NCBI GenBank assembly: GCA_014381745.1
Contig: JACNLA010000022.1
Location: forward strand, 38,987 to 102,986
DNA: 64,000 bases
Source of the DNA: Actinomycetota bacterium
Lineage (GTDB): Bacteria > Actinomycetota > Acidimicrobiia > Acidimicrobiales > MedAcidi-G1
Direction: 5' to 3'
The notes under the pieces are model-generated. The model searched no databases, was not told the origin of the DNA, and was given only the letters and a program-made list of their open reading frames with translations. The position numbers and the translations under genes are program-made. This document shows positions 33,160 through 44,547 of the stretch, piece by piece; positions within the stretch are counted from its first letter, which is position 1, and each line of letters begins with the position of its first letter.

Positions 33160-34599
33160 TTGTCGGATGCAGTACAGATTGCCCGGGATGATGCGACACG
33201 GTTGTGGGAATCATGTGCCGCCGTCATCCAGGCCCAGGTCTCCGACGTGGTCTGGCAGATGACCTTCAGTTCGGCGGTACCACTATCCGTCGAGGACGGC
33301 ACCCTCGTCGTGGCTGTGCCGAGTTCCGTCGTCAAGGCCAGAATCGACGGCCGCTACAGCCTCCTCGTCCATGATGCCCTGGCCGAAGCCGCCGACAACG
33401 ACCTGAACCTCCTGATCCAGGTCGACGACAACGCGTCAGCAGACCTCATGGAATCCACCGACGAAACATCGCTCCAGGATCCAACCCTTGAGATTGCTGA
33501 GTCCACGGTCATTCCCCTTGACACGCTCACCCACACAAGCGTCAACCCCTCGCCTGCAACGACGGTCACGCCATTCCAAAATCGTCACACGTTCGAGGAC
33601 TTCGTCATCGGAACCTCGAACCGGTTCGCCCACGCCGCAGCTCAGGCGGTGGCCGAAACCCCCGGACGCTCCTACAACCCGTTGTTCATCTACGGCGGAG
33701 CCGGGCTCGGCAAGACCCACCTGCTCCAGGCCGTCGCTACCTACGTTGACGACCACTACCCGAACTATCAGGTCAGGTACGTGTCCAGCGAGACGTTCAT
33801 GAACCGGTTCGTCGAGGCGATCCGCAACAAGACCCTCCCTGAGTTCAAACAGCACTACAGGAACATTGACGTCCTCCTGGTAGATGACATCCAGTTCATG
33901 GAGGGCAAGGAGGGTCTCCAAGAGGAGTTCTTCCACACCTTCAACTCAATCCAGCAGGCCGGTGGACAGATCGTCTTGACCAGCGACCGGTCACCTGACT
34001 CGATTCCAACCCTGGAAGACCGTCTTCGCAGCCGCTTCAAGATGGGCCTCGTCACCCACATCCAGCCACCGGACATCGAGACCAGGCTGGCAATCCTGCA
34101 CAAGAAGACCACGTTCACCGCCAACAACGTCCAGATCCCAGACGAGGTTCTCCTCTTCATTGCTGAGAACATCACCAGCAACATTCGTGAGCTCGAAGGT
34201 GCGTTGACCCGTGTAGCAGCATTCTCGAGCCTCAACGAGGTCCCATGCACCCGGGATATGGCGTTGACGGTTCTGGGGGACCTGATCACAAACAACCTTC
34301 CGCTACCAATCACCCCCGCCCTGATCCTTTCCAAGACGTCAACCATGTACGGGTTCACTCATGAAGAACTCATCGGTGCCAGCCGGAGACGCCCGCTGGT
34401 CACAGCTAGACAGGTAGCCATGTACACATTCAGGGAACTCACCGATCTTAGTTATCCGGCCATTGCCAGGGAATTTGGCGGCAGGGACCACACGACAGTC
34501 ATCCACGCCGTAGACAAGATCGGCAAGCTCATGTCAGAGCGACGCGAAATCTATGACCAGGTGACAGCACTCGTATCGGCGATCAAGACAGGCGACTGA
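33160..34599 (+). CDS. dnaA: Chromosomal replication initiator DnaA
   Basis: 479 residues: N-terminal DnaB-contact domain I (about 1-90), a variable acidic linker, AAA+ domain with Walker A GGAGLGKTH (about 179-187), Walker B VLLVDDIQFM and sensor motifs, and the C-terminal domain with GGRDHTTVIHA that reads DnaA boxes. Start: TTG 33160, because AGGAG (33147-33151) sits 8 bases upstream and the sequence continues as a normal domain I; an in-frame ATG-like start at 33133 has no such site. Confidence 0.96.
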   Translation: MSDAVQIARDDATRLWESCAAVIQAQVSDVVWQMTFSSAVPLSVEDGTLVVAVPSSVVKARIDGRYSLLVHDALAEAADNDLNLLIQVDDNASADLMESTDETSLQDPTLEIAESTVIPLDTLTHTSVNPSPATTVTPFQNRHTFEDFVIGTSNRFAHAAAQAVAETPGRSYNPLFIYGGAGLGKTHLLQAVATYVDDHYPNYQVRYVSSETFMNRFVEAIRNKTLPEFKQHYRNIDVLLVDDIQFMEGKEGLQEEFFHTFNSIQQAGGQIVLTSDRSPDSIPTLEDRLRSRFKMGLVTHIQPPDIETRLAILHKKTTFTANNVQIPDEVLLFIAENITSNIRELEGALTRVAAFSSLNEVPCTRDMALTVLGDLITNNLPLPITPALILSKTSTMYGFTHEELIGASRRRPLVTARQVAMYTFRELTDLSYPAIAREFGGRDHTTVIHAVDKIGKLMSERREIYDQVTALVSAIKTGD

Positions 34600-34653
34600 C
34601 AGTCATGTCCGCCAGTGGATTGGGTTCCGGAATAACTGTGGACAGGACACAAC

Positions 34654-34662
34654 TCATCCACA
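34654..34662 (+). promoter_or_regulatory. DnaA box (one mismatch)
   Basis: TCATCCACA differs from TTATCCACA at one base, in the dnaA-dnaN gap. Confidence 0.6.
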
Positions 34663-34749
34663 GGCCCACCCGGACCGTTTCACATGCTGGGGATCACGGT
34701 GGATCAACGTCGGACAATCATTTCCACTCCCACCAGCCAAAATCGGCAA

Positions 34750-34765
34750 TAATCCACAATCCACA
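34750..34765 (+). promoter_or_regulatory. Overlapping pair of DnaA-box-like sites
   Basis: TAATCCACA (34750-34758, one mismatch) and CAATCCACA (34757-34765, two mismatches) overlap by two bases, just before the AT-rich stretch upstream of dnaN. Confidence 0.55.
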
Positions 34766-34822
34766 ACCCCTATTGCCCCAACTACCTGATCAGATCATTA
34801 TCAAGTCAAAGGTAACAAGCCT

Positions 34823-35917
34823 GTGAAGTTCCGTTGTGAGCGTGATGTCCTGGATCGTGCCTTCTCTGTCGCTGCTCGGGCGATCAGCAACCGTGGAAGC
34901 GCACCGCCGGTTATGTCCGGTCTTCATTTACACCTTGTTGGTGACAACCTGGCTGTGGTGGGAAGCGATCTGGACCTGACGATTCGGGTTGATTCAGAGG
35001 TCGGAGGTCAGGAAGACGGTGTAGCGGTTCTGCCGGCAAAGTTGGCGGCAGATGTGGTCAGATCGCTCGACAGTGGGCAGGTCACCGTAACCATCGATGA
35101 CGATGGTGCGCGTGTGGTGGCTGGTCGGTCCGACTTCAACCTCAGGACCATGGCGGCGGACGAGTTTCCCAAATTCGAGCAACCCGACGGAGAAGCCGTA
35201 ACCCTCGATGCCGAAAGCGTGTCGGCCGCACTGGAGCAGGTAGTAAAGGCTGCCAGCGGTGACGATTCAAGGCCAATCCTCACCGGTGTTCTGCTTGCCG
35301 CCGAAGACGATGGTCTTCGGTTTGTTGCAACCGATTCCTATCGATTGGCCGTGCGTGACCTTCCCGGAACCTCGATTCTGGGACGCGATCAGACCGTTCT
35401 GGTCCCGTCACGTGCTCTAGAGGTGACAGGAAGACTCCTCGGAGATGCCGAAGATCTAACTATCAGGCTGGCTGAACGGGAAGCCTCGTTCGAGGTAGCT
35501 GACGTAACCATCGTGACCCGCCTGATCGAGGGTGAGTTCCCCAACTACAGGGGTCTCATCCCGTCGGGGCACCCCAACTCTCTTGTCGTCGACCGGGTCG
35601 CTCTCATAGACGCCGTCCGCCGTGTTGGGTTGTTGGCACGGGACGCAACCCCGGTTCGTCTGGCTATGAGCGCCGATGGTCTGGAGTTGATTGCCATCAC
35701 CCAGGATGTCGGCCAGGCCCACGAGACCCTCGACTGCACCTACGAGGGAAATGATCTGACCGTGGCATTCAATCCCGGTTACCTGCTTGACGGCCTCGAG
35801 GTGAGTCCCGGAGACGAGGTCAGGTTGGAGACGATCGACGCCCTCAAGCCTGCGGTTATCAGGAGCGTCGGCGAAGAGGGTTTCCTCTACCTACTGATGC
35901 CCGTCCGCGTTTCCTGA
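34823..35917 (+). CDS. dnaN: DNA polymerase III sliding clamp (beta)
   Basis: 364-residue beta clamp: three repeated domains, N-terminal MKFRCERDVLDRAFSVAARA, the middle RPILTGVLLAAEDDGLRFVATDSYRLA and the C-terminal ending LYLLMPVRVS, the standard last residues that line the partner-binding cleft. It starts at GTG 34823. It tethers the polymerase to DNA. recF follows after 23 bases. Confidence 0.96.
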   Translation: MKFRCERDVLDRAFSVAARAISNRGSAPPVMSGLHLHLVGDNLAVVGSDLDLTIRVDSEVGGQEDGVAVLPAKLAADVVRSLDSGQVTVTIDDDGARVVAGRSDFNLRTMAADEFPKFEQPDGEAVTLDAESVSAALEQVVKAASGDDSRPILTGVLLAAEDDGLRFVATDSYRLAVRDLPGTSILGRDQTVLVPSRALEVTGRLLGDAEDLTIRLAEREASFEVADVTIVTRLIEGEFPNYRGLIPSGHPNSLVVDRVALIDAVRRVGLLARDATPVRLAMSADGLELIAITQDVGQAHETLDCTYEGNDLTVAFNPGYLLDGLEVSPGDEVRLETIDALKPAVIRSVGEEGFLYLLMPVRVS

Positions 35918-35940
35918 CCTGAAGTTGCCGGCTGGAACCG

Positions 35941-37017
35941 ATGTTGGTTCAAAGGCTCTGGCTGAATGACTTCCGGAACTACACGTCTGTAGAGCTGTCC
36001 CTGTCCGATGGTGTCACCGCTGTCGTGGGAGACAACGGTCAGGGCAAGACAAACCTGGTTGAGGCGATCGCCTGGTTGGCAAGGGGATCGTCGTTTCGCG
36101 GGGCCACCGCTGATTCCATGGTTAGAGGTGGTTGTGACGGGGCCGTGATCAGGGCCGAGGTGGTTGACGGGCAGCGCACCACCCTTCTCGAGGCGGAGTT
36201 GGTGGCAAGCGGAAGAAATCGCCTCCAGGTGAACCGCAACAGAGTTCAGCGTCAGAGCGACTTCATCGGGCATGTTCGTGCGACCGTCTTCGGACCAGAC
36301 GATCTTGTGCTGGTAAAGGGAGGGCCGGCCGAGAGGCGAAGGTTTCTAGATGACCTTCTGGTTGACATGCAGCCATCCAACCACAGACTGCGTTCCGACC
36401 TTGAGCGAATTCTGCGCCAGCGAAACGGCCTCCTGCGTCAGGCCGGAGGCAGGGCTACACCTGAGGTGTTGTCCACTCTGGACGTCTGGGACGCAAAGTT
36501 GTGTGAGGTAGGCGAGGAGTTGGCGGCGAGACGAGTCGCCCTGTTGGCAGAACTCGAACCTGCAGCCGGCGACCTGGTTAACCTGTTGAGCGACGGCAGG
36601 TCTGCCCTGAACATGGCCTATGAGAGCGCATGGCTCGAGGTGGGTCTGGCCGAGTCTCTAGTCGGGTCACGCTCAGATGACCTTCGACGCGGGACAACGA
36701 CTGTTGGACCCCACCGGGACGAGGTGGGCCTGTCAGTTGATGGCATGCCGGCTCGCAGCCACGCCTCACAGGGTGAGCAGAGATCGCTGGCGGTCGCCCT
36801 CCGACTGGCCGGGCACGGAGTCGTGACGTCCCACACAGGTAGCGATCCTGTGATCATGTTGGACGACGTCTTTTCTGAACTTGATCCCAGGCGGGCAACA
36901 TCGCTCATCTCCCTGCTACCCGACACACAGACCGTGGTAACCACCGCAGGCGATCTACCCGAAGGAGTGGTCGTGGACCAACGCGTTCACGTCCATGATG
37001 GTGTGGTGTCGACGTGA
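35941..37017 (+). CDS. recF: DNA replication and repair protein RecF
   Basis: 358 residues of the SMC-like ABC family: LWLNDFRNYTSVEL, Walker A GDNGQGKTNLVEAIAWLA, the signature SQGEQRSLAVALRLA and Walker B VIMLDDVFSELD. It acts in loading RecA at gaps covered by SSB. The GTGA overlap with the next gene shows coupling. Confidence 0.95.
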   Translation: MLVQRLWLNDFRNYTSVELSLSDGVTAVVGDNGQGKTNLVEAIAWLARGSSFRGATADSMVRGGCDGAVIRAEVVDGQRTTLLEAELVASGRNRLQVNRNRVQRQSDFIGHVRATVFGPDDLVLVKGGPAERRRFLDDLLVDMQPSNHRLRSDLERILRQRNGLLRQAGGRATPEVLSTLDVWDAKLCEVGEELAARRVALLAELEPAAGDLVNLLSDGRSALNMAYESAWLEVGLAESLVGSRSDDLRRGTTTVGPHRDEVGLSVDGMPARSHASQGEQRSLAVALRLAGHGVVTSHTGSDPVIMLDDVFSELDPRRATSLISLLPDTQTVVTTAGDLPEGVVVDQRVHVHDGVVST

Positions 37018-37322
37018 GTTCCGATTACGGGCTGAGCCCACTTCGCAGAAGCCTCGAGCAGTTGATGGCCGGGCTTGGAGCACCGGAGATCGACGCCACC
37101 TCCACCATCATCGACCGCTGGCCCGAGATCGTCGGTCCAGAACTGGCCAAGGGGGTCGTGGCGGTAGCCATACGTGGCGAGGAGTTGACCGTGAGGGTCG
37201 ACGACCCGGCATGGGCGAGCCAGATCGCCTGGCTCGAGGCACAACTGCTGGATCGAATCAACCAACTTGTGGGCCCCGGCAGGATCACGTCCGTAAGGGC
37301 AACGGTGGCCCGCAGATCCTGA
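37014..37322 (+). CDS. dciA: DciA/DUF721 helicase-loader family protein
   Basis: 102 residues. SPLRRSLEQLMAGLG, then IIDRWPEIVGPELAKGV and LTVRVDDPAWASQIAWLEAQLLDRIN match DUF721/DciA. DciA loads the DnaB helicase in bacteria that lack DnaC, and no dnaC is present here although dnaB is. GTG start, overlapping recF by four bases. In mycobacteria the homologue sits at the same place before gyrB. Confidence 0.88.
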   Translation: MSSDYGLSPLRRSLEQLMAGLGAPEIDATSTIIDRWPEIVGPELAKGVVAVAIRGEELTVRVDDPAWASQIAWLEAQLLDRINQLVGPGRITSVRATVARRS

Positions 37323-37420
37323 TAGGGACGACCGCTGTCCGGGGTTCTGAAACCGTAGATCTGACACCGCTCCGGGTCGCCGGGATGGTAGGATGGTCAG
37401 GTCGTGATATGGCCATCTGA

Positions 37421-39432
<2,012 letters not shown>

Positions 39433-39433
<1 letters not shown>

Positions 39434-41922
39434 TGGGTGACATCACACCGGGGGCATCCGACGAAATGGCTTCAACGACCGAAGGCGACACCATTACCGG
39501 ATCGATCCAGCCGATCGAGATCCAGGAGGAGATGGAGAGATCCTTCCTCGACTACGCAATGTCGGTAATCGTGGCAAGGGCACTTCCCGACGCCAGGGAC
39601 GGTCTCAAGCCGGTCCATCGACGGATCCTCTGGGGAATGTACGACCTTGGTGCAAGGCCCGACCGTCCCACGATGAAGTGCGCCAGGGTCACCGGTGAGG
39701 TCATGGGCAAGTACCACCCGCACGGCGATCAGGCGATCTACGACGCCCTCGTACGGATGGGCCAGAATTTCAGTGTTCGTCATCTTCTCGTCCACCCGAA
39801 GGGAAACTTCGGTTATTCACCCGACGATGCCCCGGCCGCAGCGCGTTACACGGAGTGCCGGCTGAAGCCCATCGCCCTGTCCCTTCTCGACGGAATCGAC
39901 GAGGACACGGTTGACTTCACCGAGAACTATTCGGGCGAGTTCACCGAACCGACGGTTCTGCCGGCCCGGTTCCCCAACCTGCTCGTCAACGGCAGCCAGG
40001 GCATAGCTGTTGGCATGGCCACCAACATTCCGTCACACAACCTTGCCGAGGTAATCGACGCAACGGTCTTCCTGATCGACAACCCGGACTCCACGCCAGA
40101 CGATCTGATGGAGTATCTCCCAGCCCCCGACTTCCCGACCGGTGCGTTGATCCTGGGTCGCAGTGGTGCCCGTGAGGCCTACCGGACCGGGCGTGGAACA
40201 ATACGCATGAGGGCCTGCACCGAAATCGAAGAGGGTCCCAAGTCCACCCGGATCGTGATCAGTGAGCTGCCGTATCAGGCCAGTCCAAACCAGATCATGT
40301 CCAAGATTCGGGACCTGGTCGACGCCAGGGAGATCGACGGAATCGCAGACATCAACGACGAGTCCGCACAGGGTCAGACACGCATCGTCGTCAAGTTGAA
40401 GCGGGACGCCGCAGCGCTCGTGACCCTGAACAACCTCTTCAAGCGGACTCCCCTGCAGACGACCTTTTCTGTCAACTCGGTGGCCCTGGTCGACGGGGTG
40501 CCCCGAACCCTGAACCTGCGCGAGATGCTGCAGGCCTACATCGACCATCAGGTCGTCGTGGTCCGCCGGCGGTCCCAGTACCGGCTCGACAAGGCACGTG
40601 CCGAGGCCCACATCACCGAGGGTCTCATCAAGGCTCTCGAACAGATCGACGGCGTCATCGCCCTGATTCGCGGGTCGGCTGACCGTTCAGCCGCCCGGGA
40701 TGGCCTCATGCACGACGATTTCGGTTTCTCAGAGGTCCAGGCAAACCACATTCTGGACATGCAGCTGGTCCGGTTGACGAGGCTGGGTCGCTCCAACCTC
40801 GAAGAGCGTCTCGGCGAGTTGGCGGTCGCCATCGCCGCCCTACAGGAGGTTCTGGCTGACGAGGGACGCCTCATGGCCGTCATCAAGGATGAGTTGACCG
40901 AGGTTCGCGACGGGTATGCCGAGCCCCGGCGCAGCCGGATCGTCCATGATCCCGGCGAACTCGACATCGAGGACCTGATCGATGATGAGGAGATGGTCTT
41001 TGCCATGAGCTCCTCGGGCTATGTCAAGACCATGTCCGCGACCGAGTTCCGAACCCAGGGACGTGGTGGCAAGGGGGTCACCGGTACACGTCTCAAGGAG
41101 GAAGATGCCGTCTCACACCTGATCCACACGACGGCTCACGCCTATCTGCTCTTCTTTTCCACCCGGGGGCGGGTCTACCGCCTCAAGGCCCACGAGATTC
41201 CGATGGCTGGCAGGACCGCAAGGGGTACCTCCATCGTGAACCTCCTGCCGTTGCAGCCCGATGAGCGCATCCAGGCTGTGATCGACACCCGTGACTACGA
41301 GACCCACCGGTATCTGTTTTTCGCCACGAGGTCCGGACGGGTGAAGAAAACTTTGTTTACCGCCTACGACTCGTCTCTCAAGGCGGGGTTGATTGCAGTG
41401 AAGTTGAACGATGAAGATGAGTTGGTGGCGGTGGTCCCGACCAGTGGCGAGGACGATCTCTTCCTGGTCTCGCGGTCAGGCCAGACCCTTCGGGTCAGCG
41501 AGGACGATGTCAGGGCGATGGGTCGCACTGCGGCCGGCGTCAAGGGCATGGGCTTTCGAGGCGACGACGAGTTGGTCTCATGCGCTGTCGTGAGGCCCGG
41601 AGCTTCGGTGCTGCACCTGACTACACGGGGTTTCGGCAAGTTGACCCCGGTCGAGGAGTTCACCCGGAGGGGTCGTGGTGGTCTCGGTGTCAGGGGTATC
41701 AGGACCACGGGGGATCGGGGTCAGGTGGCCGGCGCCCTGGTCGTAGACGACGCCGACGATGTGTTTGCGATAACCACCAGCGGAATGATTATCCGGATGC
41801 CGGTGTCTGACATCTCCACGCAGGGACGCGATGCAACCGGTGTGGCCGTGATGTCGCCTGGCGACGGCAACGAGGTTGCGGCTGTGTCACCGGTTCCGGC
41901 CCAGGACGAAGACCCGGACTGA
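39433..41922 (+). CDS. gyrA: DNA gyrase subunit A
   Basis: 829 residues. The breakage-reunion domain carries catalytic Tyr139 (ARYTECR, E. coli Tyr122) and the C-terminal domain has six-bladed pinwheel repeats including the GyrA box QGRGGKGV, which marks gyrase rather than topoisomerase IV. In the quinolone-contact helix GDQAIYD, the position equal to E. coli Ser83 is Gln100, while Asp104 (Asp87) is kept. The segment before the tyrosine, [16 protein letters not shown], also differs from the common LVDGQGNFGS. A natural low quinolone sensitivity is inferred, not shown. Confidence 0.96.
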
Positions 41923-42048
41923 TTTCCACGGCGGCCGTGCTGGCAGACGTTCCCTTCAACTCGACTTCCCCCGGAGACGCTGATACCTGACGTGTCGGCA
42001 CGACTGGCTCTGGAGCCGTCCGCATGACACCTCATGGGAGGTACCACC

Positions 42049-42408
42049 GTGCGATGTGGAAGCCGAAGAGATGAAGCTGGGCAGATCATGCCCCTGGTTC
42101 TGGTCCTGGTGGCTCTGGGGGCGGCGATGGCCCTCCTGGTCGCCGAGTTGGGGGTAATCGCGGTTGACAGGGCCCGAGCCAGGTCAGCGGCTGATGCAGC
42201 GGCACTCGCTGCGGCTACTGAGCGAGGTGATGCTCGAACGGTGGCAAGGGAGTTCGCAGCGGCCAACGGAGCACGGCTGGAGTCCTTTGAGCATGTTGGT
42301 GGAGAGGTTCTGGTTGTCGTGAGCATCGGGCGTGCACGTGCCACAGCAAGGGCAGTGGCGGTGCTGTGCAGTCCGGGCGAACCCTGTGGGCGCTTCAACG
42401 GGCCGTAG
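42049..42408 (+). CDS. TadE-like membrane protein next to gyrA
   Basis: 119 residues. A single N-terminal membrane helix (about 12-37, IMPLVLVLVALGAAMALLVAELGV) is followed by DRARARSAADAAALAAA, the TadE/TadG pattern of pilus-assembly-like proteins found in actinobacterial secretion and helicase neighbourhoods. No other pilus gene is nearby. The start is GTG 42049 with GGGAGG 7 bases upstream; the ATG at 42034 would include the ribosome-binding site. Confidence 0.7.
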   Translation: MRCGSRRDEAGQIMPLVLVLVALGAAMALLVAELGVIAVDRARARSAADAAALAAATERGDARTVAREFAAANGARLESFEHVGGEVLVVVSIGRARATARAVAVLCSPGEPCGRFNGP

Positions 42409-42419
42409 ACTTCCGTGCC

Positions 42420-43184
42420 GTGAGCGACCGGGAACCCGATGACGGGAACAGTGCGGAGTTGCGGGGTTCCTCCGCGGACACGCCACGGCCGCAGTCGTCA
42501 GCAGATCTTCTTGCCCGGGTGGGTTCAACGAAGGCCCCAGATGTGCCTGACTCCCCGGTGGGCGAGCCCTCCCAGGGCAGCGGCGCTGCCGGTCGGGCAG
42601 TAGACAACCTCCGAATGAGGCTGCGACAGCGAAGCCGACCGTCAGGTGGTGGACGAAAGGCCTTCGCTGGTAGCAGGACTCCTGGAGGGGGTCGACGGGC
42701 CAGCGGCACGGTGACCCGGTCGGCTGCCTCAATCGGGCGGGGCAGCTTCCGCGTCCGGCGTGTGCGACGCCTCTTGCGACACATAGAGCCGTGGTCCGTG
42801 CTCAAGATCACGCTTGTCTTCTATTTCTGCATCTGGGGCCTTGTCGCCATCTCGACCCGCATGCTCTGGAGTGCGGCTGAGGATGCCGGCACTATCGCCA
42901 AGGTTGAGCACTTCGTGGAGGAGCTGTTCACGCTTGAGACCTTCGAGTTCGACTCCGGTCAGATCATGCGTGTGTTCACGTTGGGCGGTCTCGTGCTGGT
43001 GATCGGTGGAACTGGTCTCACCGTCCTGTTGGTGGTTCTCTTCAACCTGATCAGCGACCTCATGGGCGGAGTCCGCTTCACGATGATCGAAGAGGAGACA
43101 GCGGTTCGACAGAGGCGCCTCCGACACGGCGACGAGGAGGTCGATGAGACTGGGTCGGCTGGTCGCGATTCCGGACGGGTTTAG
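42420..43184 (+). CDS. DUF3566 transmembrane protein
   Basis: 254 residues. A long charged, disordered N-terminal half (1 to about 115) precedes the DUF3566 domain with two membrane helices, about 125-147 (LKITLVFYFCIWGLVAIST) and 190-215. The domain's FNLISDLMGGVRFTMIEEE end is typical. The same family follows gyrA in mycobacteria. Function unknown. GTG 42420 chosen because earlier in-frame codons overlap the TadE-like gene. Confidence 0.88.
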   Translation: MSDREPDDGNSAELRGSSADTPRPQSSADLLARVGSTKAPDVPDSPVGEPSQGSGAAGRAVDNLRMRLRQRSRPSGGGRKAFAGSRTPGGGRRASGTVTRSAASIGRGSFRVRRVRRLLRHIEPWSVLKITLVFYFCIWGLVAISTRMLWSAAEDAGTIAKVEHFVEELFTLETFEFDSGQIMRVFTLGGLVLVIGGTGLTVLLVVLFNLISDLMGGVRFTMIEEETAVRQRRLRHGDEEVDETGSAGRDSGRV

Positions 43185-43246
43185 CCGGACAGATCGCCGG
43201 TCGGGTAGTCAGGGATCGGGGCCCGGCGATACCGTTTCCGGTCCGC

Positions 43247-43320
<74 letters not shown>

Positions 43321-43333
43321 CGTCAACCCTGCC

Positions 43334-43356
43334 GATCCATACGGATCTTTCTTGTT
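43334..43356 (+). terminator. Possible terminator after tRNA-Ile
   Basis: GATCC (43334-43338) and GGATC (43343-43347) form a 5-pair hairpin, followed by TTTCTTGTT. The stem is short. Confidence 0.4.
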
Positions 43357-43397
43357 GTCGGTGGGACTACCGGTCAGACCGGGGAGGTCAAGCGGAA

Positions 43398-43547
43398 ATG
43401 AGGGCCGTTGTGAGGGCCATCAGGCAGGCGGCGGCCGCAATCTCTGTTGCCGCCACGGTCGTGACGGCGCTGCGCCTCGGTGGGAGGGTGGCGGTTCCGA
43501 GACAGTCGGGCGGATGGCGACAGTTGAACGGACCGGACCTCCGCTGA
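43398..43547 (+). CDS. Small hypothetical protein (49 residues)
   Basis: Starting at ATG 43398, with GGAGG 11 bases upstream, this frame encodes a 49-residue basic protein with a mildly hydrophobic middle (ISVAATVVTAL). It ends in TGATG, so its stop overlaps the start of the next gene by one base. That overlap and the ribosome-binding site are the only support; no family is recognised. Confidence 0.45.
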   Translation: MRAVVRAIRQAAAAISVAATVVTALRLGGRVAVPRQSGGWRQLNGPDLR

Positions 43548-44542
43548 TGAGGGTGGCGGTTCTGGGTGCCGGAGCCGTTGGCGCCCGCGTTGCACGACAG
43601 CTTCTGTCCGCTGACAGCGTCGATCAGGTGGTCCTGCGGGATCCCTCGGCGGAGCGCCTTGCCTGGGCTGCACGGGCGCTCGGTGATCGAGTTCTCACTG
43701 AAGACCACCCCTTCCCAGCCCTCCTGGAGGCGGATGCGGTGGTCGTTGCCAGCCCCAGAGGGACCCAGTTGGCAGCTGCAGAGGAGGCCATTTCGGCTGG
43801 GAGACCGGCAATCCTCGTATGTGACGGTCTGGCTGAGACGGTTGCAATCCTGAAGTTGGACCGAATGGCGCAAGATGCCGGCGTTCCGGTGGTGGTCGGC
43901 GCCGGCTTCGCCCCGGGTCTCACCTGCGTGCTCGTCGCACACGGTATGGCGTGGTTTGACGAGGTGGAGGAGGTCCATGTCTACAAGATGGGTGCGGGTG
44001 GGCCGGCATGTGCGTTGGTTCACCATCGGGCACTCAGTCGGTTTTCATATGACTGGCGTGATGGTGGGTGGATGAGGCGGCCTGGCGGCTCGGGCAGGGA
44101 ACTCTGCTGGTTTCCGGAACCGGTGGGCCCGCGTGACTGCTACAGGGCTGCGCTGGCTGACCCGGTGCTTTTGCACCACGCCTTTCCAGAGGTGGATCGG
44201 ATCACATCCAGGATGGCCGCCACCAGACGTGATCGTCTGACGGCACCCATGCCGATGTTGACCCCGACCCATGCCGAAGGTGCTGCGGGTGCCGTCAGGG
44301 TGGAGTTGAGGGGTCTGAAGGGGTCCGCGCAGGAGACCCTGGTTCTGGGTGCGGCAGAGCGTCCGGCGGTGGGTGCGGCGGCTGTGGCTGCAACGGTCAC
44401 CGAGTGGGTGCTGGACGGCCGGGTATCCGTCAACGGCATGGCGGGGATGGGTGAGATGGTGGAACCGGTCGGGTTCCTTGCCGATCTCGCTGCCCGAGGC
44501 CTTGTAGCTGAGATCTTTGAGGGCGACGGGGCCGTCGCCTGA
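43547..44542 (+). CDS. Saccharopine-dehydrogenase-like NAD(P)-binding protein
   Basis: 331 residues. The Rossmann fold VAVLGAGAVGARVARQLL is at the N terminus, with LRDPSAERL in the usual second-strand position. The C-terminal part (about 130-330) has VVVGAGFAPGLTCVLVAHGM and GPRDCYRAALADPVLLHHAFP, as in saccharopine dehydrogenase/homospermidine-synthase-like reductases. Substrate unknown. The start ATG 43547 overlaps the small upstream gene; ATG 43514 is possible. Converges on the inositol-phosphatase-family gene with a 5-base gap. Confidence 0.72.
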   Translation: MRVAVLGAGAVGARVARQLLSADSVDQVVLRDPSAERLAWAARALGDRVLTEDHPFPALLEADAVVVASPRGTQLAAAEEAISAGRPAILVCDGLAETVAILKLDRMAQDAGVPVVVGAGFAPGLTCVLVAHGMAWFDEVEEVHVYKMGAGGPACALVHHRALSRFSYDWRDGGWMRRPGGSGRELCWFPEPVGPRDCYRAALADPVLLHHAFPEVDRITSRMAATRRDRLTAPMPMLTPTHAEGAAGAVRVELRGLKGSAQETLVLGAAERPAVGAAAVAATVTEWVLDGRVSVNGMAGMGEMVEPVGFLADLAARGLVAEIFEGDGAVA

Positions 44543-44547
44543 ATGCC

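Larger units (their letters stand above)
34600..34822. other. oriC: dnaA-dnaN intergenic region, probable oriC
   Basis: 223 bases with degenerate DnaA boxes: TCATCCACA (34654-34662), TAATCCACA (34750-34758) and CAATCCACA (34757-34765), plus TGTGGACAG (34637-34645). An AT-rich stretch at about 34770-34815 before dnaN could be the unwinding element. Genes to the left of dnaA run leftward and those to the right run rightward, as expected at an origin. This is the standard oriC place in actinobacteria. Confidence 0.75.

Noticed and set aside
41923..42048. Second gyrase or topoisomerase paralogue signal after gyrA
   Set aside because: The GyrA box and full length identify one gyrase; nothing further was found downstream.
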